DNA from: Acanthaster planci
Lineage: Eukaryota; Echinodermata; Asteroidea; Valvatida; Acanthasteridae
Assembly: GCF_001949145.1 (NCBI RefSeq)
Contig: NW_019091388.1
Coordinates: 151,660-192,929 of the forward strand
Direction: 5' to 3'
DNA: 41,270 nt
Of the stretch, positions 1 through 9,004 are shown piece after piece. Made by a program: the position numbers and the translations under genes. Under the pieces are notes generated by a model. That model ran no database searches. It was not told the origin of the DNA and saw only the letters and a list, made by a program, of their open reading frames with translations. How positions within the stretch are numbered: the first letter of the stretch is position 1; each line of letters starts with the position of its first letter.

Positions 1-1037
1 GTTCATATTTTTAGCATGGCGCCTCTGGATGTAAAGACGCCAACCTTGGATAATTCGGACTCTACAAAGAATCATTTCAGATAACAGCCTAGCTTACGAA
101 TCAAAACAGGAAATGAACAGCTTTATGTACCAACACTCACATTTCAAAGGAATCAGTTTGTATTATCATCGTCAATAGTTTGAACGTTTAATATAAACAA
201 AAAATCACCCGTGAGCACCGATGTAGAAATTTTTGGAACAAAAAAGGACAAGTTAATGACTCCGATCATCTAATGTTCATGGACTTACCAACAGAAACGT
301 AATCCGAGGAAACTAATTTGTCAGTTTGAATAGATAAAAATCATTCCCAAGGCTATCATAAAATTAGACTTTACAAAATAAGCTTCTGAACACCGCAATC
401 TTCTGCATAATCTCCGTATTCTGAAATAACTTCTCGAACTCAATCAACTTATTTACAACATCTGTTCCGAATTATTACCATTCCAGATTATAGCAATAAA
501 GGTTCATTATTTGGCAGCAATTAATTAATTAGCATCAATTAGCACCAGCACTGCAAAATAACCCTCTTTTTATAATAAAACACAAAAACACCAAAAGAAA
601 ACAAAATTCTGAAAAGCACAAAAAAATATTAAAAATCTTTAAAAACTCCAGTGTATGTCTATTTAGTTTTTAAATTATTATTGCTGTGTCCACCGACAAT
701 CTCACGTTTTGTTTGTAACAGGGAAACAACGCCCGTGATCAATCGTACAAGACAATTCTGGAAGGGTGACTATCTTCGGTGAACTTCTCCCCAAAAGCTG
801 ATTCATATTCTAAAAAAAAAATTACGCCCAGGGGTCAGATTGGTGATGTTTTGATGGCAAGTTAGATCTTTTTTAATTCCTCCGTGACATGTCACTTGCT
901 ACGTGGGCGAATTCCATTTCTACAAATTCGTACAGCTCTTCCACTTTTTGCAGAGCGATTTATCACTTCCCCTTGCTCCTCATGTATGCTTCTCTTTTAA
1001 AGCATTTCCCAGCTGCAAGCCGCAATAGACCGATTAC
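1..1037. other. AT-rich spacer, no gene recognised
   Basis: AT-rich sequence with short open frames that have neither recognisable domains nor coding-like base bias. The frame opened by the ATG at 889 (116 codons) runs into an inverted-repeat element and looks like chance. I see no RNA gene here. Confidence 0.5.
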
Positions 1038-1283
1038 ACCCGCTAAGTCAGGTGACCTATTGTGGCTATCAAACATCAACAAACATGGCGGCATCCGTAT
1101 TAAAATGTTTCATCGGTACTTGTCAAAAATAATAAAGCAGATGGTCTGTACCATCAGACTGGGTACTATGATTATCGCAAAAATGGCTTTAAAGTTGGTG
1201 AACAACACTCATAACACACTTTGCTATGGGGTTTGTTGATGTTTGAAATTGATACCCGCTATAGTTCACGTGATTTAGCGGGT
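1038..1283. mobile_element. MITE-like inverted-repeat element
   Basis: An 18-base arm, ACCCGCTAAGTCAGGTGA at 1038-1055, returns in inverted form with two mismatches at 1266-1283. Inside it a second perfect inverted pair, AAACATCAACAAAC at 1071-1084, recurs as its reverse complement at 1231-1244. Arms spaced this way with no coding capacity fit a small non-autonomous DNA transposon. Family and target duplication are not clear, and the true ends may lie slightly outside these limits. Confidence 0.55.
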
Positions 1284-2352
1284 ACAGTCAATCTATTATG
1301 CGATAAAGATAGCCATAAATATAGGCATTATGATCTGTACACGCATGCGCAGTTTTTCAATTAAAACAACGAACCCGTGGAGTTACGATTATGGGAATAA
1401 CTTTCCCCAGCCGAAGAGAATTTGGCATGAAGTTAATTAACCGCTGGGAACACAGACCTTAATTAATTCCATTATGCCTGGTCTTTTATGAAGGTCTTTG
1501 AGTGCTTTTCTAGACAAATTATTTTGTCGAGACGGTGCGTGTCGTGTTCCAACATAAAAAGCCAACCGAATCTGGTCCGCGAGTGGACGCCCTCACAGAG
1601 CGCAAAGACCACAGCTGAAAACGGGCTCTTGCGTTTACTATTGAATTCGCTGAATATTCATTAATTTGTCAAGGTGTACCAAGAGGCGCTGACACGGTCC
1701 GTAAACACATACAATAATTCCCTTGTGGGGCCAACACGTACGTGAAAAAAGAAATTCTGGAAAAAGGAGGAAGGAAAATCTGAAAGAACAGGCAAGCCGC
1801 TGTACAAACGCAGGCCTGATTGTTGTCCATGTCAACGCGATACCCAATTACAGCCGGCAGTAAACATGTACGCGTAGGATTTGTCAACGGAGTGAAATCC
1901 TCTTCATCCTTTCGAGGGCTTATCCCGTGCGCTGAAGACGCTGTCCCAGTGTGCGGAGATTACGCGGCCATTTTTCTCTCGGTTTGCTTTGGGGTCGCTA
2001 GGAGCTTGGCCGACTTAGCTGCCGTGATTAAGTGACGTAGCGGGGGTGACGATCGATACCGTTAAGTCGACCATACAATGGGCCCTAGCGATCCGTTCCA
2101 TTTGTTACTTGTTCATGAGGACAGCACGTCCTTCAATTGAGGTCGAACACAGTAGTAAGAAGATAAAATCCAAATTGCCCCTGGCAACCCTTGGAACTCG
2201 TCAACGGATGGATTTCTTTTCTTGAACCAAGGGTAATATCAGTCTTGGCGATGGCTCTAACGGGATATTAAAAATCAGTGCAACTTAGTGCACAAGCGCT
2301 GGTCAGATCGGCGAATTCGGAACTGCGCGGAGAACGCCAAGGAACCGACGAG
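1284..2352. other. 5' flank of the first galactosyltransferase gene
   Basis: No coding exon recognised. A GC-richer stretch at about 1960-2055 holds a YY1-like GCGGCCATTTTT and two CRE-like half sites (TGACGTAG and TGACGATC), about 300 bases before the ATG. It may contain the transcription start. There is no convincing TATA box, and the 5' end of the transcript cannot be placed from sequence alone. Confidence 0.35.
1342..1351. promoter_or_regulatory. NRF1-like palindrome
   Basis: CGCATGCGCA with its flank matches 11 of 12 positions of the NRF1 consensus YGCGCAYGCGCR. It lies about 1 kb upstream of the first galactosyltransferase start, so a promoter role is only a guess; the match could be chance. 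Confidence 0.2.
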
Positions 2353-3609
2353 ATGAATTTAGCGGAGACGCTGCTCGCCTACCAGGGGAAACTGACAGCA
2401 ATTACGCTGCTGGTGCTGTGGGCCGGGACCGTTCTCCTTGTCGTGGATACGAGGAGAAACTACACCGATAGGAGTACACGGGAGGTGGAGTGTCCATGCC
2501 GACTTCAAGCCCAGGGTAATATCTCGTCGTTGGCAGCACCGGACCGAGTCGGTAATGCCAGTAACGCGGCGGACGACAAGCCGCGCACCGTGACCAAGTG
2601 GCTGCGGTACTGCCGCCACGAGAAGCCAGGTGCACCGGCTGAGAAAGACCCGGTGCGACCCGGCAAAGACGGAGGCCAGAAAGTCCCGCAGCAGCAGCAG
2701 CAGCGACCGCCGGCCTGGAAGCAGAAGCCCGATAACCCCAAGAAGCCAGCCAAGAAGTTCATCAACCCCCACCCGTACTACTTCACCATGAAGAACCCGG
2801 ACGCCTGCAAGCGGTTCACCAACATCCACGGCTACGTGGACGCCCTCTGCCTGGTCCTGACCTCCCCGGGAGACAGTTACATACGTTCGCTGATCCGCAA
2901 GACCTGGGCGAGCGCCAAGCTGGTTAAAGGCAAGCGCATCGTCACCATGTTCCTCCTGGGCCGGCGAGACACCGAGACCCAGCACTTCCTGGAGTTGGAG
3001 AACAACCATTACCACGACATCATCCAGGAGAACTTCCACGACTCCTACTACAACTTGACGCTCAAGACGCTGATGGGCCTGCGCTGGGCGGCCCAGTTCT
3101 GCCCCAACGCCCGCTACATCCTCAAAGTCGACGTGGACATGTTCGTCAACGTCTACAACCTTGTAGAGCGACTGGAAACAGCCCCGACCTTCAACTTCGC
3201 CGAGGGGAACCGGAAGGACATCACAGAACCCATCCGAGACCGCCACAGCAAGTGGTACACCTCCCCGGAGATGTACCCGGGCAAGACCTATCCGCCGTAC
3301 CTAGACGGGCCGGCCTACCTCGTCTCTGGGGACCTGTCCTCGCGCGTCTTTGGCTCGTCCCTGAACGTGCGTTTCCTGCCGTGGGAAGACGCGTACGTGG
3401 GTATCATCATGCACCGCATCCACGTCGAACCCAAGTACAGTGGGAAATACTCCAGCTATCTCGACTACAGCAACATGCAAGACACGCTTCGAAAGATCAG
3501 CGACAGCATAGCCTTCCACTTAGGCGAGGACAAGGAAGAGAACAAAGAGAACATCTTGATGGTTTGGAACTATGTGAGGAAATTGAACGATGTCCCAGTC
3601 TTGGATTAG
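2353..3609 (+). CDS. Beta-1,3-galactosyltransferase-like protein (GT31), intronless
   Basis: This is a predicted type II Golgi enzyme of 418 residues that would transfer a hexose (galactose or N-acetylglucosamine) from a UDP-sugar in beta-1,3 linkage to glycoprotein or glycolipid glycans. A signal anchor spans about residues 13-31. A low-complexity stem with a run of five glutamines follows. The catalytic part from about residue 165 carries GT31 hallmarks: RKTWAS, FLLG, ENFHDSYYNLTLKT, the metal-binding DxD motif as DVD at 260-262 within KVDVDMFVN, and the WEDAYVG motif with E345. I chose ATG 2353, which has a purine at -3 and precedes the anchor; the open frame extends 25 codons upstream without an ATG. 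It is intronless. Its catalytic core is nearly identical to the minus-strand paralogue at 7667-8842. Donor and acceptor sugars cannot be read from sequence. Confidence 0.9.
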   Translation: MNLAETLLAYQGKLTAITLLVLWAGTVLLVVDTRRNYTDRSTREVECPCRLQAQGNISSLAAPDRVGNASNAADDKPRTVTKWLRYCRHEKPGAPAEKDPVRPGKDGGQKVPQQQQQRPPAWKQKPDNPKKPAKKFINPHPYYFTMKNPDACKRFTNIHGYVDALCLVLTSPGDSYIRSLIRKTWASAKLVKGKRIVTMFLLGRRDTETQHFLELENNHYHDIIQENFHDSYYNLTLKTLMGLRWAAQFCPNARYILKVDVDMFVNVYNLVERLETAPTFNFAEGNRKDITEPIRDRHSKWYTSPEMYPGKTYPPYLDGPAYLVSGDLSSRVFGSSLNVRFLPWEDAYVGIIMHRIHVEPKYSGKYSSYLDYSNMQDTLRKISDSIAFHLGEDKEENKENILMVWNYVRKLNDVPVLD

Positions 3610-4220
3610 AAATCCCTGAGCTTCGTGGACATCTCATCTTGACATTTTAGAGTATTAATTTAAAATTAGGTGTAATAATTTGATCCAGACATTTGAGAGA
3701 GTGTTCCATCTACGGACATTACTTGACACCCTACGCACAGTCCCCATGAGACTGGTGTGAAAAATTCCGAGTGTTTTCAAAGTAAATGCTTAAATATTTT
3801 TCCTGTTTAAATTTGACTTTTTATGACATGTTATCGCTTTCTGATGGCTAGTGAACCACTGCAGGGGAAATTGGTGATGTCCGTGAATGAGACTCCTTTC
3901 AAAATGCGTCCCACAGGACAATATGCTTTATGTGTGTCATAAAATGAAAGCTGTGCTTCGGTTTGACAATTGTACCGTATAAATCTGTGTAATTATTTAA
4001 GATGAAATAATTGTCCAGTATTGTCTTGTTGACTTTGTGTATGCCACATCACTCCGGTCTAGCATCTTGTATGGGTCAGAAAATTTTATTTTAGCAGTTT
4101 TTACTTTCTCACAAACTTTGAACCCGCAACATATTTTTAGAATAAGTTCAGTTGTTATACGTCTTGTTTTGAATGTGCAATATTATTGAAAAATTGACGA
4201 ATGTAGCAGTTATCCACATA

Positions 4221-4226
4221 AATAAA
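4221..4226 (+). terminator. Candidate polyadenylation signal
   Basis: A canonical AATAAA lies about 610 bases after the stop codon of the plus-strand galactosyltransferase, in AT-rich sequence and just before an inverted-repeat element. A 3' UTR of about 0.6 kb is plausible. Confidence 0.4.
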
Positions 4227-4279
4227 CGAAAGTAAGAATCCGTGCGTCAATGACAGCGGTTTCATTTACAACTTTTGTA

Positions 4280-4535
4280 AGGCATCATTTCAAAATTCCT
4301 ATTGAGTGACTATTGGACAGGGCCATCCGACCGATAACAGTGACTTGTGTTGAATGAATGATGGAAGGGGTGTTGCTCCACTGAAACCGCACAGCCTTGG
4401 AAGTAATGCAATGTAAAGGCATTTATCGGGTAGAATTGGCCTCTTGAGAACACCGTTATAGCCAACCGATAATAAATGTATCGGTCGGACAGTTCTGTCC
4501 GACACCTACCCGATAAGAATTTTGAAATGGTGCCT
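4280..4535. mobile_element. MITE with nested hairpins
   Basis: The ends are inverted copies of about 25 bases: the start at 4280 (AGGCATCATTTCAAAATTCC) pairs with the end at about 4511-4535. Three more inverted pairs sit inside it: TTATCGGGTAG at 4423-4433 with CTACCCGATAA at 4506-4516, ACCGATA at about 4465 with TATCGGT before 4486, and GTCGGACAG at 4484-4492 with CTGTCCGAC at 4495-4503 around a two-base loop. It has no coding capacity. This is a foldback-style or MITE element directly downstream of the first galactosyltransferase gene. Confidence 0.65.
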
Positions 4536-5104
4536 GGGTGAACCATGTTCCCTGATTCAATCCATTTTTATCACGACAGAAATCCAAAGGGGTAAAATCT
4601 GTAAATACATTGTCGGCAGATGTGTCAGGGATAAGCGAACTGTAACAAACCATTGTCATTTGGAAAGTTGATTTTTCAAAAACAGTTTCGGAATCAGTTG
4701 AGGATCTTGTTAGTGTACATATATTCATGTGTATGTACAGTATTTAACCCTTCCTTTGTGAGGAAACCGAGCTCATAAAAATTGTGGCGTCATTACTGAA
4801 ACATCAAAGCACAAAACAGAAATGACTAGAGAAAAAACACTGAGATAGCAAAATATCTAAAACTTTGAAAAAAATTAATACTGAAACAGCTGTAACATTG
4901 AGGCTTGTTTCATAGAAATAACATCGCACCGTTGCTAAAAAACCAACAATTTGCTTCAAAATGAAAAATCACGAAAATCGCCAAATATGCCAAATCGAAA
5001 ATTGAAAATAAAGTTAACATGGACGTAAAGGTGTATGCATTTACAAAGACTGCATTGACAGACGAGCCTAAAATGGGGAAGGCATTGTGTCGTACTCTCA
5101 CAGA

Positions 5105-5290
5105 CCACATCGTTATGCTGTCCTCTTTGTCGTGTTCCCTGTAGACCCGTCGACAACAGTAACACGACTTTTTATATTGATAAAAGGGAACAGACTATTT
5201 TTTCTTCCAACTTCAGTTTGGTTTCGTTGCTTTGAATGGTACAATAACAACATGGCTGCCCCCTTGCCCCGGGATAAATACCCATGCAAT
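5105..5290 (-). repeat. Dispersed repeat family C, copy 1 (reverse)
   Basis: Read on the minus strand, this stretch matches 16125-16320 on the plus strand over roughly 180 bases, including a shared block TAGTCTGTTCCCTTTTATCA and a following TCTACAGGGAACA. Small insertions and deletions separate the copies. It is a non-coding interspersed repeat. Confidence 0.6.
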
Positions 5291-5909
5291 ACCAAGATAC
5301 ATGCAGCGTAAAGCAAAGGCACAATCTGTATTTAATACGTCCTTGTCGAGAGCAGATCGGAATGTTTTCTTATTGTTCCGTGAAGTGTTCTCTGGCCCTT
5401 GTTCTGTTAATAACCTATTCAGCAGTTGCTAAGCAACAGTCACGCTCGGTTTACCCACGTCCTCGGCTATGCGGTGACGCTAATTCATCACGAAAACAAA
5501 TACATGTATTCTGGAAATAATTTCTACAGTGCTCGGTAATTCACTCTGCACGTGCCTCATGGGTGCGCATGTATGTCATCCCGGGTGAAAGCATCCAAAT
5601 CGGCGGGATTATCATCGTTTTTTTTTCGGTGACGTAGTCGGGATCTTAATTCTCAGAGAGGGCAAGAGGGTCGAAGAGACTTCCTGCAGAGGTCCCCATT
5701 GGCATCAAGACTGAGTTTCTATAACTTCAGGCTCAGTCATCAAGAGCCTTGTTAAATATGTCTTGATGTCTTAAAGATGTTTTGAGGAGGGTTCCCACGG
5801 GGCAGGCCCCTTGCCCCCACCCCCAACTGGCTACGCCGCTGCGTTTTAAAAACCCTTTAACAGTACCAGAATAACGCATGCTGAGTCTCCTGAAGAACGG
5901 ACAGAGTAC

Positions 5910-5910
5910 N
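5910..5910. other. Single ambiguous base
   Basis: The only N in the window. It lies between two copies of ACGCATGCT (near 5874 and 5912), so a local assembly or consensus problem is possible. Confidence 0.9.
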
Positions 5911-5995
5911 TACGCATGCTTGTTGCTGCCTATGTCCAGTGGCAGGCTGTATTGTACTATCCCATTCAGTGGCACCACAGAGGGTGCAGTTCACT

Positions 5996-6052
5996 AATAC
6001 GGGCGATGCGTTGCAAACTCTTGGAGGCGCACTGTTATGAAACGCCCGTATT
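5996..6052. repeat. Short perfect inverted repeat
   Basis: AATACGGGCG at 5996-6005 and CGCCCGTATT at 6043-6052 form a perfect 10-base inverted pair around 37 bases. It could fold as a hairpin or be the remains of a small inverted-repeat element. Confidence 0.45.
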
Positions 6053-6447
6053 CAAGAAATAATTTCTGTTGAAAAGGAGATTGTTTGGCCCCGAGATGGT
6101 GACATTGTGTAAATATTTACCAGGATCCATTCCCCTGTTCTTGGGCCTACCTCTGAGGGCAGAATTGATAAAAGTACGGGTGGATAATAGCCTCAGTGCC
6201 AGAGAATGTGCCAATTAAAAAATGGCTGCAAGCAGACTTTTGGGAATTTTACTTTTTAAATAGTTTTGTACGCAAGAGGTCAAAACAATAAGTAAATTTT
6301 GTTTCAGAAACCCCAGGGATGTCGGCATGCATGTTATTGAGTCCTGAACAATGTTAAGATTACGCTGTTTTCAATGGGGCTTGAATTGGTGGGCTGTATC
6401 CCCAGAGTGTCGGTGACGGCACCGCCCACTTTGAACATCGCCCCCTG

Positions 6448-6460
6448 CCACTAGATGGCG
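6448..6460. promoter_or_regulatory. CTCF-like site between the galactosyltransferase paralogues
   Basis: CCACTAGATGGCG matches all but the last position of the animal CTCF core CCASYAGRKGGCRS. It lies between the two convergent paralogues, where an insulator would make sense. A single motif match is weak evidence. Confidence 0.3.
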
Positions 6461-6781
6461 TCTGTCTCTATTTTTTTGTGCGTGAGACTACGAGTAGTAG
6501 TACTAGTCGGGCTATTTTGATGTTCCCTCTTCTTTGGAAAGGTTTTCTCGAGGTCCTCCAAAACATGGCAGAACTCCGCATTTTAAATTGATTCCCTTTT
6601 TGCCAAAATAACTTCTATGGAAAACACCCTCACGGCCAGCAGGCCTGGCTTCGCTGTAACCGTGTGTAAATTAGCAGGACTGGGATTATTACCAGAGCAC
6701 ATCCTGAATAAACATGTCGAGTTCACTTCTTTTGCTCCTCTTAAAACTTATGGCTGATCATTATCTGAGCAGTACAGCAAA

Positions 6782-6892
6782 CAGCTATAGTGTGGTAACT
6801 GTCCATGTACAATGACGCAAATTGAATTCGACCATTTTGGTTCTTACAACTGAGACACTAATGTCGTAACTCTCTCAATAAACAGCTCTGGT
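6782..6892 (+). repeat. Dispersed repeat family A, copy 1
   Basis: This stretch shares CCATTTTGGTTC, GAGACACT, ATGTC, AACTCTCT and AACAGCTCTGG in the same order and spacing as 33649-33798 (plus) and 30684-30812 (minus). It is the shortest and most diverged of three copies in the window, and it is non-coding. Confidence 0.6.
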
Positions 6893-7418
6893 TCAAACGA
6901 CAAGAGTTGTGGAAACGTTTCGCAATATTTTGACATTTACATAAAGTTTTCCTGGTACCAAAATTCAGAATTTTACTTCTTTCTCGACCTCTGGACAAAG
7001 AAATGTTTCTTATGCTGATGTGCATAGTTATTGTTTCATAAGACACACTCCGACAAGCTGTTTAGTATTGATCGTTTTGACAGGAGTGAGGAGGCGCAGG
7101 TTTGAAGCTGAGTCCAACACAAGTTGTCTGTATCAGTCACAAACCAGTCTAATGTCATGTCACAGTTCAGATGAATTGGAATTCCTTGCTACGGGTGAAT
7201 TCACTGTGATGGACTTCCGATGAGCAGTCTTGTGGTCGAGTTCATTGCGAATCTTCTTCCCAAGTCCAGTTGTTAGTCGTTCACACAGTCACAAGTAACA
7301 GGGTGATCAATAACAAGATGATGTTTTTGTTTTAATTCATCTGAACAGCAACTTGTAACTCGAGGTAAGACTAGATGACTCGTGATGGACTTGTAATGGG
7401 CTTGCAATATTAGGCCTA

Positions 7419-7528
7419 GTCCGAATCACTTGGCTACGGCCGGAAATTACGCAGAGTCTACAACAGCGGCCGCGGCCTTTTCCCATTAATTCCTGTGTAA
7501 ATCCCAGCCGTAGCCAAGTGATTCGGAC
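7419..7528. mobile_element. 110-base MITE with perfect 22-base terminal inverted repeats
   Basis: The 22 bases at 7419-7440 (beginning GTCCGAATCACTTGG) are the exact reverse complement of 7507-7528. Similarity of the arms continues inward with mismatches for about 15 more bases. The centre contains a NotI-type palindrome, GCGGCCGC. There is no coding capacity. It lies about 140 bases past the stop of the minus-strand galactosyltransferase, probably in its 3' UTR or immediate flank. Perfect arms suggest a recent insertion. Confidence 0.75.
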
Positions 7529-7666
7529 AGGCGGCCTTATTTTTAACTGACTCGACTGCATCACTGCCCGCGATGGAATCGACCGTCAGTCTATGCCTCC
7601 TAACACACCCAAGACTGAAAAAAAAGCATGTGTCTGTGCATTGTTCAGACAAATCCATCACCCCGG

Positions 7667-8842
7667 TCAATCCAAAACAGGGATGTCGTTGAGCATGCGC
7701 ACGCGGTTCCAAACCATCACAATGTTCTCCTTGTTCTCGTCTTTGTCCTCCCCAAGATGGAACGTGATGCACTCGTTGATCTTCCGCAGCATCTCCTGCT
7801 CCTTGTGGTAGTCCAGGTGATTCTCGTACTTCCCGTTGTACTTGAGCTCCACTTTGATCTTGTGCATGATGATCCCGACGTAGGCGTCTTCCCACGGCAG
7901 GAACCTAGTGTGGAGAGAGGTGCCAAAGATGCGGGCGGATAGGTCGCCGGTCATGAGGTAGGCCGGTCCGTCCAGGTACGGCGGGTAGGTGGCGTTGGGG
8001 TAGACCTTGGGGGACGTGTACCACTTGCTGTGCCGGTCCCGGATGGGTTTGGTCACGGGTTTGAGGTTCCCCTCGGCGAAGTTCCGCGTCGGGGCGCTGT
8101 CCAGCCGGTCCAAGAGGTTGTAGACGTTGACGAACATATCCACGTCGACCTTAAGGATGTAGCGTGCGTTGGGGCAGAACTGGGCCGCCCAGCGCAGGCC
8201 CATCAGTGTCTTGAGCGTCAAGTTGTAGTAGGAGTCGTGGAAGTTCTCCTGGATGATGTCGTGGTAATGGTTGTTCTCCAGATCGATGAGGAACTGAGTC
8301 TCCTCGCCTCGCTGGCCCAGGAGGAACATGGTGACGATACGCTTGCCCTTTACGCGCCTGGCGCTCGCCCACGTCTTGCGGATCAGCGTGCGTGAGTAAC
8401 TGTCGCTGGTAGCCGTGTACACGAGGCACAGGACGTCCACGTAGCCGTTGGTGTTGGCACCCTTGACGCACGCGTCCGCGTTGGTGATCGTGAAGCTGTA
8501 CGGATGCGGATTGACGAGATGCGGCTTCCTCCTGACTTGCATTCGCCGGGACTTGCTCCGTCGGATCCCGCCACTTGCACCTGCCACGGCGTTTTCTTTA
8601 CGGCAATACGTCAGCCACTTGGTCACGGTACGCGTCTGGACATGGTCGCCCTTCGCCGACGCTGTGCCATTCCCCTGAACCCGAGATGCACATGCGCAGC
8701 CCTCGTCCGGCGAGTTCAATGAGTAATTCACCTTGGTGTCGATGACCAGTAAGATGGTGACAGCCCAGATCACACATATTGCTACCAAGGAGACCGTTTG
8801 AGGACGATTGATGACTACTGCGTCTATAGCGATTAGCCTCAT
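7667..8842 (-). CDS. Beta-1,3-galactosyltransferase-like protein (GT31), intronless paralogue
   Basis: Predicted type II Golgi glycosyltransferase of 391 residues, with the same proposed role as the plus-strand gene at 2353-3609. An N-terminal anchor spans about residues 16-34, followed by a short divergent stem with a basic patch. The catalytic domain shows RKTWAS, FLLGQRG, DVD at 233-235 within KVDVDMFVN, PPYLDGPAY and WEDAYVG from residue 318. The ATG at 8840-8842 has A at -3. The coding sequence is unbroken. Two 5' features are visible on the minus strand: a TATA-like TTTTATAAG at 8896-8904, and a pyrimidine-rich tract ending in AG at 8860-8861 that could be the acceptor of a 5' UTR intron; only one need be real. 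Stems of the two genes barely align while their catalytic cores are nearly identical. Acceptor specificity is unknown. Confidence 0.9.
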   Translation of the reverse strand: MRLIAIDAVVINRPQTVSLVAICVIWAVTILLVIDTKVNYSLNSPDEGCACASRVQGNGTASAKGDHVQTRTVTKWLTYCRKENAVAGASGGIRRSKSRRMQVRRKPHLVNPHPYSFTITNADACVKGANTNGYVDVLCLVYTATSDSYSRTLIRKTWASARRVKGKRIVTMFLLGQRGEETQFLIDLENNHYHDIIQENFHDSYYNLTLKTLMGLRWAAQFCPNARYILKVDVDMFVNVYNLLDRLDSAPTRNFAEGNLKPVTKPIRDRHSKWYTSPKVYPNATYPPYLDGPAYLMTGDLSARIFGTSLHTRFLPWEDAYVGIIMHKIKVELKYNGKYENHLDYHKEQEMLRKINECITFHLGEDKDENKENIVMVWNRVRMLNDIPVLD

Positions 8843-8895
8843 GGTAGAGTCCGCAGCCCCTGCATTATAAAGAAAAATGATATTTATCCGGAGTT

Positions 8896-8904
8896 CTTAT
8901 AAAA
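8896..8904 (-). promoter_or_regulatory. TATA-like box of the minus-strand galactosyltransferase
   Basis: On the minus strand this reads TTTTATAAG, about 55 bases before the ATG, which would give a 5' UTR of roughly 25 bases. A possible splice acceptor between it and the ATG is the competing explanation of this region. Confidence 0.3.
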
Positions 8905-8988
8905 TTCATTTCATCGTGAACAGCTTTTTCGACAGAGGGGATTTGTTTCGGCATTTTGGTGATTTAATCTGGGAAAAGAAAGCCAGTT

Positions 8989-9004
8989 GATCAGGTACCT
9001 GATC
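8989..9004. repeat. 16-base perfect palindrome
   Basis: GATCAGGTACCTGATC is fully self-complementary, about 150 bases upstream of the minus-strand galactosyltransferase ATG. It could bind a dimeric factor or be chance. Confidence 0.4.

Larger units (their letters stand above)
3610..7666. other. Spacer between the convergent galactosyltransferase genes
   Basis: This 4-kb stretch contains both 3' UTRs and, apart from the elements listed separately (4280-4535, 5105-5290, 6782-6892, 7419-7528), no supported gene. A C-rich module at about 5811-5842 (TTGCCCCCACCCCC followed by GGCTACGCCGCTGC) resembles 33160-33192 in the RIC3 3' UTR, suggesting another dispersed repeat. Confidence 0.5.

Noticed and set aside
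889-1239. 116-codon plus-strand frame
   Set aside because: Runs into an inverted-repeat element; composition is not coding-like.
2359-3246. 295-codon open frame on the minus strand across the galactosyltransferase
   Set aside because: It is the antisense shadow of a GC-rich coding region with strong third-position bias; a similar shadow appears over the paralogue at 8030-8395. It has no domain.
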